A stretch of 14,553 bases of DNA, from contig NVTS01000003.1 of assembly GCA_002732995.1 (NCBI GenBank), positions 1 through 14,553 of the forward strand. Reading direction: 5' to 3'. A program made the translations under genes and the position numbers. The notes under the pieces are model-generated. The model had not been told where the DNA came from and did not search any database. It saw nothing but the letters and a program-made list of their open reading frames with translations. Numbering within the stretch: the first letter of the stretch is position 1; every line of letters starts with the position of its first letter. The stretch comes from Marinosulfonomonas sp. GTDB lineage: Bacteria > Pseudomonadota > Alphaproteobacteria > Rhodobacterales > Rhodobacteraceae. Positions 7,751-14,456 of this stretch are shown here, in pieces.

Positions 7751-7803
7751 GGGTTGTAGGTTGAGGAGACTGAGGTGCTAAAAGTCACGAAGCCTACAGT
7801 CCC
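7751..7803. repeat. Intergenic inverted repeat between lipoprotein and SGNH genes
   Basis: GGGTTGTAGG (7751-7760) pairs with CCTACAGTCCC (7793-7803); the TGTAGG/CCTACA core is perfect and the outer GGG/CCC also pair. The spacer contains GGAGACTGAGG (7765-7775), identical to 4299-4309 in the palindrome inside the 4099 gene. The right arm includes the stop codon of the LEA14-like gene (7794-7796). It may be a mobile palindromic element acting as an attenuator between two co-directional genes; no U-tract is seen. Confidence 0.55.
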
Positions 7804-8309
7804 AATTTAGATTTAATGCCGCTAATCGTTTTTTCTTCATTGACATCTATCTTTTTTGAAATGAAAAAAGCACCCGCTTTTACTTTTCCTGATAGACGAA
7901 TTTTCAGGTTCTTCTTATTCGCAAGAGCTAATAGTTTAAACATTGCGCCGTCCGCAAGTGTCAATGTTAAAGGGGCAGACACGCGGGTCGTTGATTTTCG
8001 TTTCATCTTGAATTTCTTATCCAAATGAACCTTGCCCATGTACTGATCTTCTATATAGACGTCTAAAGTTGACGGTTTCACTTTGAGTGCAAAACTATTT
8101 TCATTGTAGATGTCAGCATCAACGGTTAACTTCAGTGTTTTACCATTTAATTTACCCATTTTTATATTCTCACCTCCACGAAATTCTGGCTCGTAGAATG
8201 TGCAAGAAGTTGCTAAGAAGAATGCAGTTAGGATGATGATTATTTTGCTTGCATTGAGCCTATATAGAAATGAGTTCAATGCAGTGTCTAAATTTGTCGA
8301 AATGCTCAT
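7794..8309 (-). CDS. LEA14-like lipoprotein
   Basis: A 171-residue protein when started at MSISTNLDTALNSF, 4 bp after the stop of the upstream thioredoxin-like gene. A longer in-frame start at 8375 exists but would overlap that gene by 62 bp and adds no recognisable sequence. A hydrophobic segment KIIIILTAFFLATSC ends in a lipobox-like LATSC, implying lipid attachment and export. The mature part is beta-rich with an LEA-type-2 flavour: LKLTVDADIYNENSFALKVK, then LDVYIEDQYMGKVHLDKKF, and a closing KIRLSGKVKAGAFF. This matches the N-E-N-x-F pattern of desiccation-related LEA14-like proteins, common but poorly understood in Bacteroidota. The role is inferred to be periplasmic or outer-membrane associated. 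Confidence 0.72.
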   Translation of the reverse strand: MSISTNLDTALNSFLYRLNASKIIIILTAFFLATSCTFYEPEFRGGENIKMGKLNGKTLKLTVDADIYNENSFALKVKPSTLDVYIEDQYMGKVHLDKKFKMKRKSTTRVSAPLTLTLADGAMFKLLALANKKNLKIRLSGKVKAGAFFISKKIDVNEEKTISGIKSKLGL

Positions 8310-8313
8310 AGTT

Positions 8314-9381
8314 TTATTTGTTAAGTTCATCTGATATTGCTTCCACAAAATTATCATAGCCAATGTGAGGTTCAACCATCATAAAATAATATAATTTACT
8401 AATATTTCCTTCCTTATCAATAATTATTGATGTTGGACTTCCTGTTACGCCATACTTGACACATAGCAAGCCACCTTCTGAGATATGTTTAAAGTTAAAT
8501 TCTTTTTTGCGTAAAAATTTTAATATGTCATTCTTAGAATTGCTAACTATAGAAATAAATTCAACATCTTTATCTCGAAACTGTTCTTTAATTTTATTTA
8601 GTTCAGGCATTTCAGCAACACAGCCTGTACAAGAAACAAACCAAAAATTTAAAACTACTACTTTCCCTTTTAGCTTTTCCAGATCAATGAGTTCTCCGTA
8701 AATATCTCTGCTGGAAAAAATTGGTGCCGGTTGACCTACTTCTAATAATTTCAAACTCTTAGACAATTCCTCCCAGAATTCAGTTCTTCTCTTTAAATAG
8801 TCTTCATCTTCGTCATTGTAATAACCAACTGGATAATTAATCATCGTTTTTGAATGATTATCTATGGAGACGGCTTTCCAGTTATTCTTATAACCAAACT
8901 GGTCTGGAAGATACATTTCCAATATCGTTCCATTAATTTTTAATCCTGGTCGAAAAGTAAAGTTGCCAGATAATTCATCTGTATAATACGCCGTTATTGT
9001 ATCTTTAACTGAAGTAAAAATTGCCTTTTTACAAGCATAGCCAAGAATTTCTTTCTTGCCTTGTAATTCCTGCATCTTATAGTCGATAGTGTCAGATAAA
9101 ATATTATAACAGGTGTCCGAATTAATACCTATATAATAGAAGGTTTTTTCTTTTGTTTCTGCATTTAAAATAGAGTGGTTAAAATCATATAAGTTATATT
9201 CTTTGCTCAAATTACCGTCAATTGTAACCATAATTGTATCAATTCCATTCACATCAGGATTGTGATCGCTCGTTACCGTTCTTTGAAAGGTGATTTCAAT
9301 ACTTTCATTAGTCTTAACCTCCTCTTCTTGCGAACAAGAAACGAAAAGGATGACTAGAAATGGGAAAAATAATTTATACAT
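8314..9381 (-). CDS. TlpA-like thioredoxin lipoprotein with GLPGLI-like N-terminus
   Basis: A 355-residue exported lipoprotein. The signal peptide ends at a lipobox, ILFVSC, with Cys16 as the lipidated residue. Residues about 25-190 resemble the Bacteroidota GLPGLI-type domain (GYACKKAIFT, then ITAYYTDEL, then PGLKINGTILEM). From about residue 215 there is a TlpA/AhpC-TSA thioredoxin fold: GQPAPIFSSRDIYGELIDL, then VVVLNFWFVSCTGC with redox Cys251 and Cys254, and the cis-proline loop GVTGSPTSIIID. The residue before the first redox cysteine is Ser, not the usual Trp, which may shift redox potential. Such proteins reduce or exchange disulfides outside the cytoplasm. It lies between the M20 dipeptidase and LEA14-like genes on the same strand. 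Confidence 0.85.
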   Translation of the reverse strand: MYKLFFPFLVILFVSCSQEEEVKTNESIEITFQRTVTSDHNPDVNGIDTIMVTIDGNLSKEYNLYDFNHSILNAETKEKTFYYIGINSDTCYNILSDTIDYKMQELQGKKEILGYACKKAIFTSVKDTITAYYTDELSGNFTFRPGLKINGTILEMYLPDQFGYKNNWKAVSIDNHSKTMINYPVGYYNDEDEDYLKRRTEFWEELSKSLKLLEVGQPAPIFSSRDIYGELIDLEKLKGKVVVLNFWFVSCTGCVAEMPELNKIKEQFRDKDVEFISIVSNSKNDILKFLRKKEFNFKHISEGGLLCVKYGVTGSPTSIIIDKEGNISKLYYFMMVEPHIGYDNFVEAISDELNK

Positions 9382-9405
9382 CGCTTTTTATTTAGTAAAC
9401 TGAAA

Positions 9406-9441
9406 CATTCTATCATTAGAGCATTATATCATTGAATCATT
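9406..9441. repeat. Period-8 CATT array
   Basis: CATT occurs at 9406, 9414, 9422, 9430 and 9438, exactly every 8 bp, with four variable AT-rich bases between copies. On the minus strand this is an AATG-NNNN array that begins over the stop codon of the M20 dipeptidase and ends 25 bp before the ATG of the TlpA-like lipoprotein. It therefore sits in the leader of the latter. The regular spacing argues against chance AT-richness; the function is unknown. Confidence 0.6.
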
Positions 9442-10828
9442 TTTTCATCAACTCCGTATATGCAACGAAAAAATGCGGAATGGTTTCAATTCCTTTGTAG
9501 AAATTAAACAAACCGTAGTGTTCATTGGGAGAATGAATAGCATCACTATCCAATCCAAAGCCCATTAATATCGATTTCAAGCCCAATTCTTTCTCAAACA
9601 TCGCCACAATTGGAATTGAACCTCCACTTCTTACTGGAATTGGTTTTTTACCAAAGGTATTCTCATACGCAATGCTTGCCGCTTTGTAACCGATAGAATC
9701 AATAGGTGTCACCGCAGGTTCTCCACCATGATGCGGCGTAACTTTAACCTTTGTTCCCACTGGAGCAATGGACTCGAAATGCTTTAAAAATAAATTTGTA
9801 ATCTCAATTGGATCTTGATCTGGAACCAATCGCATCGAAATTTTTGCAAACGCTTGCGAAGCAATTACGGTTTTCGCACCTTGACCAATATAACCTCCCC
9901 AAATCCCATTCACATCCAATGTTGGACGAATAGAACCCCTTTCCATCGTAGAATAACCAGTTTCTCCCATCACCTCATCAATGTCTAAAGCTTTGCAATA
10001 TGCTTCCTTGCTGAAAGGTGCTTTTGCCATTTCAGCACGTTCTTCATCTGTCAAATTAATCACTTTATCGTAGAATCCTGGAATGGTGATTTTATTATTC
10101 TCATCGTGCAAAGAAGCAATCATTTTTGCGAGGATATTAATAGGATTGGCAACGCAACCTCCATACAATCCAGAGTGTAAATCACGGTTAGGACCTGTCA
10201 CTTCAACCTCGACATAACTCAATCCTCTAAGTCCTGTAGTGATAGAAGGAACATCATTTGCCAGCATTCCTGTATCAGAAACAAGAATAACATCTGCTGT
10301 TAAACGCTCGTGATTATTCTGCACGAAGATGCCCAAATTCTCACTTCCAACTTCCTCTTCTCCCTCAATCATGAATTTCACATTGCAAGGAAGTTCATCT
10401 GCCACCATCATTGCTTCAAAAGCCTTGACGTGCATGTACATTTGGCCTTTGTCATCACAAGCGCCACGAGCAAATATGGCTCCTTCTGGGTGAATTTCCG
10501 TCTTCTTAATTACTGGTTCAAAAGCTGGAGAATCCCATAAATCAATTGGGTCTGCAGGTTGTACATCGTAGTGTCCATAGACCAAAACTGTAGGGAGGGA
10601 GGCGTCAATCATTTTGTCACCATATACAATAGGGTAACCTGCTGTTTCACACACTTCAATATTCTCTGCTCCTGCTTCTTTTAAACGATGTGCAACCATT
10701 TCTGCGGTTGCAAATACATCCTTTGAAAAAGAAGGATCCGCAGAAACAGATGGTATTTTTAGTAAATCTATTAACTCGTCAACGAACCGTTGCTTGTTTT
10801 CTGAAATGTATTTTTGTGTTGCTTCCAT
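9437..10828 (-). CDS. M20 family dipeptidase
   Basis: A 463-residue zinc dipeptidase of the M20 (ArgE/DapE/CNDP-like) family, a normal full length. Metal and catalytic residues are visible in order: His86 and Asp88 in GHYDVQP, bridging Asp125 in RGACDDKGQ, the Glu157-Glu159 cluster in EGEEEVGS that supplies the general base and a ligand, Asp in VSDTG, and a C-terminal His in IHSPNEHYG. The dimerisation (lid) domain lies between about residues 205 and 345, starting after ITTGLRGLSYVEVEVTG. There is no signal peptide, so it is cytoplasmic and probably hydrolyses dipeptides for nutrition. It is the first gene of the minus-strand run ending at 6143, although different cellular locations make a common pathway uncertain. 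Confidence 0.94.
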   Translation of the reverse strand: MEATQKYISENKQRFVDELIDLLKIPSVSADPSFSKDVFATAEMVAHRLKEAGAENIEVCETAGYPIVYGDKMIDASLPTVLVYGHYDVQPADPIDLWDSPAFEPVIKKTEIHPEGAIFARGACDDKGQMYMHVKAFEAMMVADELPCNVKFMIEGEEEVGSENLGIFVQNNHERLTADVILVSDTGMLANDVPSITTGLRGLSYVEVEVTGPNRDLHSGLYGGCVANPINILAKMIASLHDENNKITIPGFYDKVINLTDEERAEMAKAPFSKEAYCKALDIDEVMGETGYSTMERGSIRPTLDVNGIWGGYIGQGAKTVIASQAFAKISMRLVPDQDPIEITNLFLKHFESIAPVGTKVKVTPHHGGEPAVTPIDSIGYKAASIAYENTFGKKPIPVRSGGSIPIVAMFEKELGLKSILMGFGLDSDAIHSPNEHYGLFNFYKGIETIPHFFVAYTELMKK

Positions 10829-10969
10829 TGCTTTTTTTTATTTGAACTCCTCAAAAATCGGCATTATTTGCAAAAAACAAGCTATATTCGTAATTAAATT
10901 AAAAAGTGATGCAACTTTTATCCAAGAATGAAAGTCTTAGCATCATTAGACACTACAAATTTATTGACT

Positions 10970-11133
10970 ATGAAAATTTTATCATTACTTATATTTTCAA
11001 TTGGCATTTACTCTTCTATTATTGGACAGATAATTATTGACAATACACCGACGCCTACGAGTTTGGTGACAAACACACTAATTGGCCCTGGTTTAGTAAC
11101 ATCAAACATTACTTTTTCTGGGTTTCCCGGGCT
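10970..11133 (+). CDS. Secreted protein start, choice-of-anchor-L-like, cut at the junction
   Basis: The 5' end of a Bacteroidota exported protein. The ATG at 10970 gives a clean signal peptide, MKILSLLIFSIGIYSSIIGQ; a start at 10928 would put 14 residues before it. The mature sequence runs through TPTSLVTNTLIGPGLVTSNI and TFSG, which resembles the opening of the choice-of-anchor L domain found in large secreted, often type IX-secreted, adhesin-like proteins. After about FSGFPG the sequence becomes alphaproteobacterial glnB, so the rest of the gene is missing. The open frame runs on to a chimeric stop at 11162-11164, and residues encoded after about 11131 are not part of this protein. Confidence 0.7.
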
Positions 11134-11268
11134 ATGGTCGACAGCGCCATTGAAGCAATTATAGACGCCGCCAAAACCGACAAAATCGGCGACGGCAAGA
11201 TTTTCGTCACCGCGGTGGAGCAGGTCGTGCGCATCCGCACCGGCGAAACCGGCATAGACGCGATATAA
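11134..11268 (+). CDS. glnB: Nitrogen regulatory protein P-II, 3' part only
   Basis: The last 44 codons of a P-II signalling protein (usual length 112), from MVDSAIEAIIDAAKTDKIGD through GKIFVTAVEQVVRIRTGETG to IDAI. The conserved KIGDGKIF and RIRTGETG motifs of the trimer and nucleotide-binding region are present. Missing are about 68 residues including the T-loop with the uridylylated Tyr51. Homologues have Asp just before Met-Val-Asp; here the upstream codons do not match, so the break falls at or a few bases before 11134. This is a cut end, not a functional gene in this sequence, and the internal ATG is not a real start. It precedes glnA by 51 bp, the standard alphaproteobacterial glnBA operon. 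Confidence 0.9.
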   Translation: MVDSAIEAIIDAAKTDKIGDGKIFVTAVEQVVRIRTGETGIDAI

Positions 11269-11307
11269 AACCGGCGAAACACCACCACAGCACTATTTAT
11301 TCAAAAA

Positions 11308-11313
11308 AGAGGG
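11308..11313 (+). promoter_or_regulatory. Ribosome binding site of glnA
   Basis: AGAGGG lies 6 nt before the ATG of glnA, a good Shine-Dalgarno match. It contrasts with the weak sites of the Bacteroidota half. Confidence 0.7.
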
Positions 11314-11319
11314 AACAAA

Positions 11320-12726
11320 ATGGACAACAAAGGCATGCTAAAGCTGATCAAGGACGAGGACGTCGAATATGTTGACGTTCGCTTCACCGATCCGCGCGGT
11401 AAACTGCAACACGTGACTGTGGTTGCCGATCTGGTGGATGAAGATTTCCTTGAAGAAGGCTTTATGTTTGACGGCTCCTCCATCGCCGGTTGGAAATCAA
11501 TTGACAACTCCGACATGAAACTGATGCTGGATCCGGCCTCGGCCTATATCGATCCGTTCTATGCCGAAAAAACGCTGGCCGTGCATTGTTCGGTGGTCGA
11601 GCCCGACACCGGCGAGGCCTATAGCCGCGACCCACGTGGCACCGCACAAAAAGCCGAGGCTTATCTGGTCGCATCCGGCATTGGGGATGTGTCCTATTTC
11701 GGCCCCGAGGCTGAATTCTTCCTGTTTGACGATGTGCGTTTCAGCGTCGAGATGAACAAGGTTTCCTTCGAGGTTGATGCGGGGGATGCGTCCTGGAACA
11801 CCGACACGTCCTATGAAATGGGCAACATGGGCCACCGGCCCGGTATCAAGGGTGGCTATTTCCCAGTGAACCCGATTGATGACGCCCAAGACATCCGCAG
11901 CGAAATGCTGTCGACGATGAAGCGTCTGGGCATGAAGGTTGATAAACACCACCACGAAGTGGCGTCCTGTCAGCACGAACTGGGCCTGATTTTTGGCTCG
12001 CTAACGCATCAAGCGGACGAGCTGCAAAAATACAAATACGTGATCCACAATGTGGCGCATGCCTACGGAAAATCCGCCACCTTTATGCCCAAACCGATTT
12101 TTGGCGATAACGGCACCGGCATGCACGTGAACATGTCGATCTGGAAAGACGGAAAACCGCTGTTTGCCGGCGACAAATACGCCGATCTGTCGGATCAGGC
12201 GCTATGGTTCATCGGCGGCATCCTGAAACACGCCAAATCGCTGAACGCGTTTACAAATCCGGCGACCAACAGCTACAAACGCCTGATCCCGGGTTTTGAA
12301 GCGCCGGTTCTGCGGGCCTATTCCGCCTCCAACCGGTCGGGTTGCGTGCGTATTCCGTGGACGGAATCTCCCAAGGCAAAACGTGTCGAGGCCCGTTTCC
12401 CTGATCCTGCCGCCAACCCCTACCTGTGCTTTTCAGCCCTTCTGATGGCTGGCCTTGACGGCATCAAAAACAAGATCGATCCAGGCCCCGCATCGGACAA
12501 AGATCTGTATGATCTGCCACCAGAAGAGCTGGCCGGTATCCCGACGGTCTGTGCCTCGCTTCGTGAAGCGCTGGACGAATTGGAAGCCGATATGGACTAC
12601 CTGCTGGCAGGCGACGTGTTCACCAAAGATCAGATCGAGGCCTATATGGACCTGAAATGGGACGAGGTTTACGCCTACGAACACACACCGCATCCGATCG
12701 AATACAAGATGTATTATAGCTGCTAA
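11320..12726 (+). CDS. glnA: Glutamine synthetase type I
   Basis: Catalyses ATP-dependent condensation of glutamate and ammonia to glutamine, as a cytoplasmic dodecamer central to nitrogen assimilation. The 468-residue length is standard for GSI-beta. Signatures are FDGSSIAGW (about residues 49-57), the catalytic loop region, DKHHHEVASCQHELG, the ATP and glutamate binding motifs NGTGMH and NRSGCVRIP, and EARFPDPAANPYL. The adenylylation motif DLYDLPPEE places the tyrosine at residue 397, identical to the classical position, so GlnE-type adenylylation is expected. A strong terminator follows. The frame is intact, in contrast to its broken downstream neighbours. Codon use is GC-rich. Confidence 0.98.
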   Translation: MDNKGMLKLIKDEDVEYVDVRFTDPRGKLQHVTVVADLVDEDFLEEGFMFDGSSIAGWKSIDNSDMKLMLDPASAYIDPFYAEKTLAVHCSVVEPDTGEAYSRDPRGTAQKAEAYLVASGIGDVSYFGPEAEFFLFDDVRFSVEMNKVSFEVDAGDASWNTDTSYEMGNMGHRPGIKGGYFPVNPIDDAQDIRSEMLSTMKRLGMKVDKHHHEVASCQHELGLIFGSLTHQADELQKYKYVIHNVAHAYGKSATFMPKPIFGDNGTGMHVNMSIWKDGKPLFAGDKYADLSDQALWFIGGILKHAKSLNAFTNPATNSYKRLIPGFEAPVLRAYSASNRSGCVRIPWTESPKAKRVEARFPDPAANPYLCFSALLMAGLDGIKNKIDPGPASDKDLYDLPPEELAGIPTVCASLREALDELEADMDYLLAGDVFTKDQIEAYMDLKWDEVYAYEHTPHPIEYKMYYSC

Positions 12727-12764
12727 GGCGCGTGGCGGGTATTCATCCGCACACCAGAAACATC

Positions 12765-12797
12765 AAAGGGCGCTCATATCGGGCGCCCTTTTTATTT
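12765..12797 (+). terminator. Intrinsic terminator after glnA
   Basis: A 9-bp perfect stem, AAAGGGCGC (12765-12773) with GCGCCCTTT (12783-12791), a 9-nt loop, and a T run (12789-12793) followed by ATTT. It lies 38 bp after the glnA stop and could also serve the convergent remnant that ends at 12832. Confidence 0.9.
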
Positions 12798-12831
12798 GCG
12801 TGTCGCTATTTGGTTCCATGACTGCGCATAT

Positions 12832-13229
12832 CTACAGCACCCGCTCCAGCGCTTGTTCCAGATCGGCAATCAGATCACCCACATCCTCGATCCCGACTGA
12901 CAGCTGCAACAGATTCTGGGCGACCAGTGAACGTGGCCCCTCCACCGTTTTACGATGCTCGACTAGGCTCTCGACCCTGCCCAATGAAGTTGCTGGGGAA
13001 AAACGTCTGCGTAAATCGGGCCACATCCTCGCCGCCCTTGACCAGCAAAGACAGCATCCCGCCAAAGCCCGCCTTCATCTGGCGGCACGCCACATCATGC
13101 TCAGGGGCGGGGTGGCAGCCCGGGGTAAAGCACGGCTTCGACCAGTGCCGTATCCTTGCACACTGCGCCGCGCAGCGCGTCCGCTTTGGTCGCATCAAAT
13201 AACGTCACCCGCAGCCTCCGTCTGGCATT
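12832..13229 (-). pseudogene. Cys/Met metabolism PLP enzyme (cystathionine lyase/synthase-like), broken
   Basis: The C-terminal end of a transsulfuration-family PLP enzyme is readable in three frames. The final frame gives SLVEHRKTVEG, then LLQLSVGIEDVGDLIADLEQ and ALERVL to a TAG at 12832. The middle frame (about 13005-13105) gives PEHDVACRQMKAGFGGMLSL. The first (about 13108-13229) gives LRVTLFDATKADALRGAV, then KDTALVEAVLYPGL. Frameshifts fall near the A5 run at 12999-13003 and in the G-rich run 13104-13115. FDATKADALRGAV normally sits about 150 residues before ALVEAVLYPGL, so an internal deletion near 13158-13163 is inferred. The N-terminus and PLP lysine are absent. The exact enzyme (metB, metC or a sulfhydrylase) cannot be told. 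Confidence 0.85.
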
Positions 13230-13255
13230 GTGCAAAGGGTTTTTGCTATTTGCAC
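13230..13255. promoter_or_regulatory. Inverted repeat and possible promoter
   Basis: GTGCAAA (13230-13236) and TTTGCAC (13249-13255) form a perfect 7-bp inverted repeat with a 12-bp spacer. They lie between the minus-strand PLP-enzyme remnant and the plus-strand secreted-protein remnant. TTGCTA (13243-13248) and TACAGT (13267-13272), 18 bp apart, could be -35 and -10 boxes for the latter. An operator role is only inferred from position and symmetry. Confidence 0.35.
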
Positions 13256-13300
13256 TTTTGCCACGTTACAGTCGGCGCGTAATGATTAAGGGAGGGCATT

Positions 13301-13483
13301 ATATCCGGTAAATTTTCAGCACCTATTCTTGCCGCCAGCATAGCGATAGCAATGTTCGCCGCCCCCGTTCAGGCCGCATTGGCCGCCACTTCGTACGCCA
13401 AACGCACGATCACTGCGGACCGCAACCAGAAAAGCTTCGAATATTCACTGGTCAAATTCATACAGGTGCGCGAATTCGGGTAA
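13301..13483 (+). pseudogene. Small secreted protein, start codon lost, unknown family
   Basis: An open stretch of 60 codons begins with a clear signal peptide, SGKFSAPILAASIAIAMFAA followed by PVQA, a good cleavage site. It continues into a basic segment (SYAKRTITADRNQKSFEYSL) and stops at TAA 13481-13483. The first codon is ATA at 13301, 5 nt after a strong GGAGGG (13291-13296), exactly where an ATG would be expected. A single G-to-A change from ATG explains this. The coding segment after the signal peptide is short and may also be truncated. I do not recognise the mature part. A downstream ATG at 13355 would destroy the signal peptide. A sequencing error is the alternative. Confidence 0.5.
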
Positions 13484-13526
13484 ATCGAACAACCGCGACA
13501 AGGCAAAGCAATCCAAAAACCAATGC

Positions 13527-14026
13527 CTAGCTGACAAAGGTCTGGGCCAAAACTGTCTTTATCCACTTTATGTATTGCTGGGTTGACCAGCCGCATTCAA
13601 CCGTCAGCTGCTTCCACGTCTGGAATGACAACAGCACCCACATCATTTCTGTGGCTTTAGAATCAGCCCAGCCTGCCGCGAGTTTTTCTTCGGATTTCAA
13701 TGCGGCCACGATGCCAGCACACCCGTCGCGGTGGCATGACATGCACTCATCCCATGCGGCTTCGGCCGCGCCATCCGTTTCACGCACCGCAAGCAACGCG
13801 CCCGCCAAACCGTGTATTTCGGGCAGGTAATTCCCCCAGACATCGACATAGGCATTCATCATTCCGATGGCATATTTTGCCTCTGTCACAGCGAGAAGGC
13901 GCTGATTCAAGCCTTTGATTTTATCTACATATTTAGTTGTATCGCCTAGCAATTCAACTCGCGGTGCAAAATGCAGATACACCGCCTGACGCGATATTCC
14001 GGCGGCTTTGGCAATGCCGCTGATGA
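13527..14026 (-). pseudogene. TetR/AcrR family regulator lacking its N-terminus
   Basis: About 165 codons of a TetR-family regulator. The retained part starts inside the helix-turn-helix: ISGIAKAAGISRQAVYLHFA (recognition helix and Y-L-H-F signature), then RVELLGDTTKYVDKIKGLNQ and a C-terminal ligand domain ending QYIKWIKTVLAQTFVS at TAG 13527. Family members of this type are about 195-200 residues, so the first 30-40 are missing. The open frame can be followed up to an ATG at 14141, but everything above about 14026 is antisense of the neighbouring oxidoreductase, so the 204-residue ORF is an artefact. A deletion appears to have fused the two divergent genes head to head. DNA binding is unlikely without helix 1. 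Confidence 0.8.
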
Positions 14027-14449
14027 ACAAGGAACAATTGCGCGCCAAAGGCACCGCAAATATCGTCAACGCGATGCAGCAGATCGGTGTGACGCGGCTG
14101 ATTTGTCTGTCCGGCATGGGGGGCCAACGGTAGCCACGCAATGCTGCCCGCGCCCTATAAATTTCTGCTGGTGCCCCTGATGATGCGCCATCTTTACCGC
14201 GACCATGAAATGCAGGAAGGCATTATTCGGGCCAGCGGGCTGGACCGGACCATCGCGCGCCCCGCCGCCTTTGATGCCAAGGGGGCACATAGCGGTGATT
14301 GCTGGCACGGGTTTGATCTGCGGATGCGCAAGCTGAAGATCAAAGCTTCAACCGCCGATGTGGCCGATTTCATGCTGCAGCAGCTGGGCAGTAATACCTA
14401 CCTTGCACAAGGCACACTGCCTTTCGTATTGATCAAGGCAGGGCGGTGA
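14023..14449 (+). pseudogene. NAD(P)-binding (SDR-like) oxidoreductase, 5' deleted and frameshifted
   Basis: The C-terminal half of an atypical short-chain dehydrogenase / NAD(P)H-binding family protein. The first frame reads EQLRAKGTANIVNAMQQIGV followed by TRLICLSGMG. After a frameshift it continues ANGSHAMLPAPYKFLLVPLM and then RHLYRDHEMQEGIIRASGLD, TIARPA and a DVADFMLQQLGSNTYL end, stopping at 14447-14449. The shift is explained by one extra G in the run 14118-14123 (six where five would keep frame). The N-terminal Rossmann glycine motif and about 80 residues are missing, replaced by the TetR remnant. GLDRTIARPA has Arg where relatives usually have Trp. It ends 7 bp before the convergent multicopper oxidase. 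Confidence 0.82.
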
Positions 14450-14456
14450 TCTGCGC

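Noticed and set aside
8309..8375. Upstream start for the LEA14-like lipoprotein
   Set aside because: It would overlap the preceding gene by 62 bp and put 22 extra residues before the signal segment; the ATG at 8309 sits 4 bp after the upstream stop.
10867..10890. TTTG and TATATTCG as a promoter for the truncated secreted protein
   Set aside because: The spacing of 12 bp is too short for the known Bacteroidota promoter geometry.
11126..11142. CCCGGG and GTCGAC hexamers at the junction as cloning-vector polylinker
   Set aside because: GTCGAC is part of the conserved glnB Val-Asp codons and no other vector sequence is present, so only coincidence can be claimed.
11497..11976. A 159-residue minus-strand open frame inside glnA
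   Set aside because: It is antisense to a fully intact, highly conserved glnA, has no ribosome binding site and no recognisable motif.
12800..13282. A 160-residue plus-strand open frame after the glnA terminator
   Set aside because: The opposite strand carries clear PLP-enzyme homology over the same bases; the plus frame is compositionally odd (Arg, Ser and Ala rich) and resembles nothing.
13527..14141. An intact 204-residue TetR gene
   Set aside because: The first 39 residues are antisense of the oxidoreductase remnant and do not form a TetR first helix.
14066..14308. An 80-residue minus-strand open frame
   Set aside because: It is antisense to the oxidoreductase coding frame, with no own motif or start signal.
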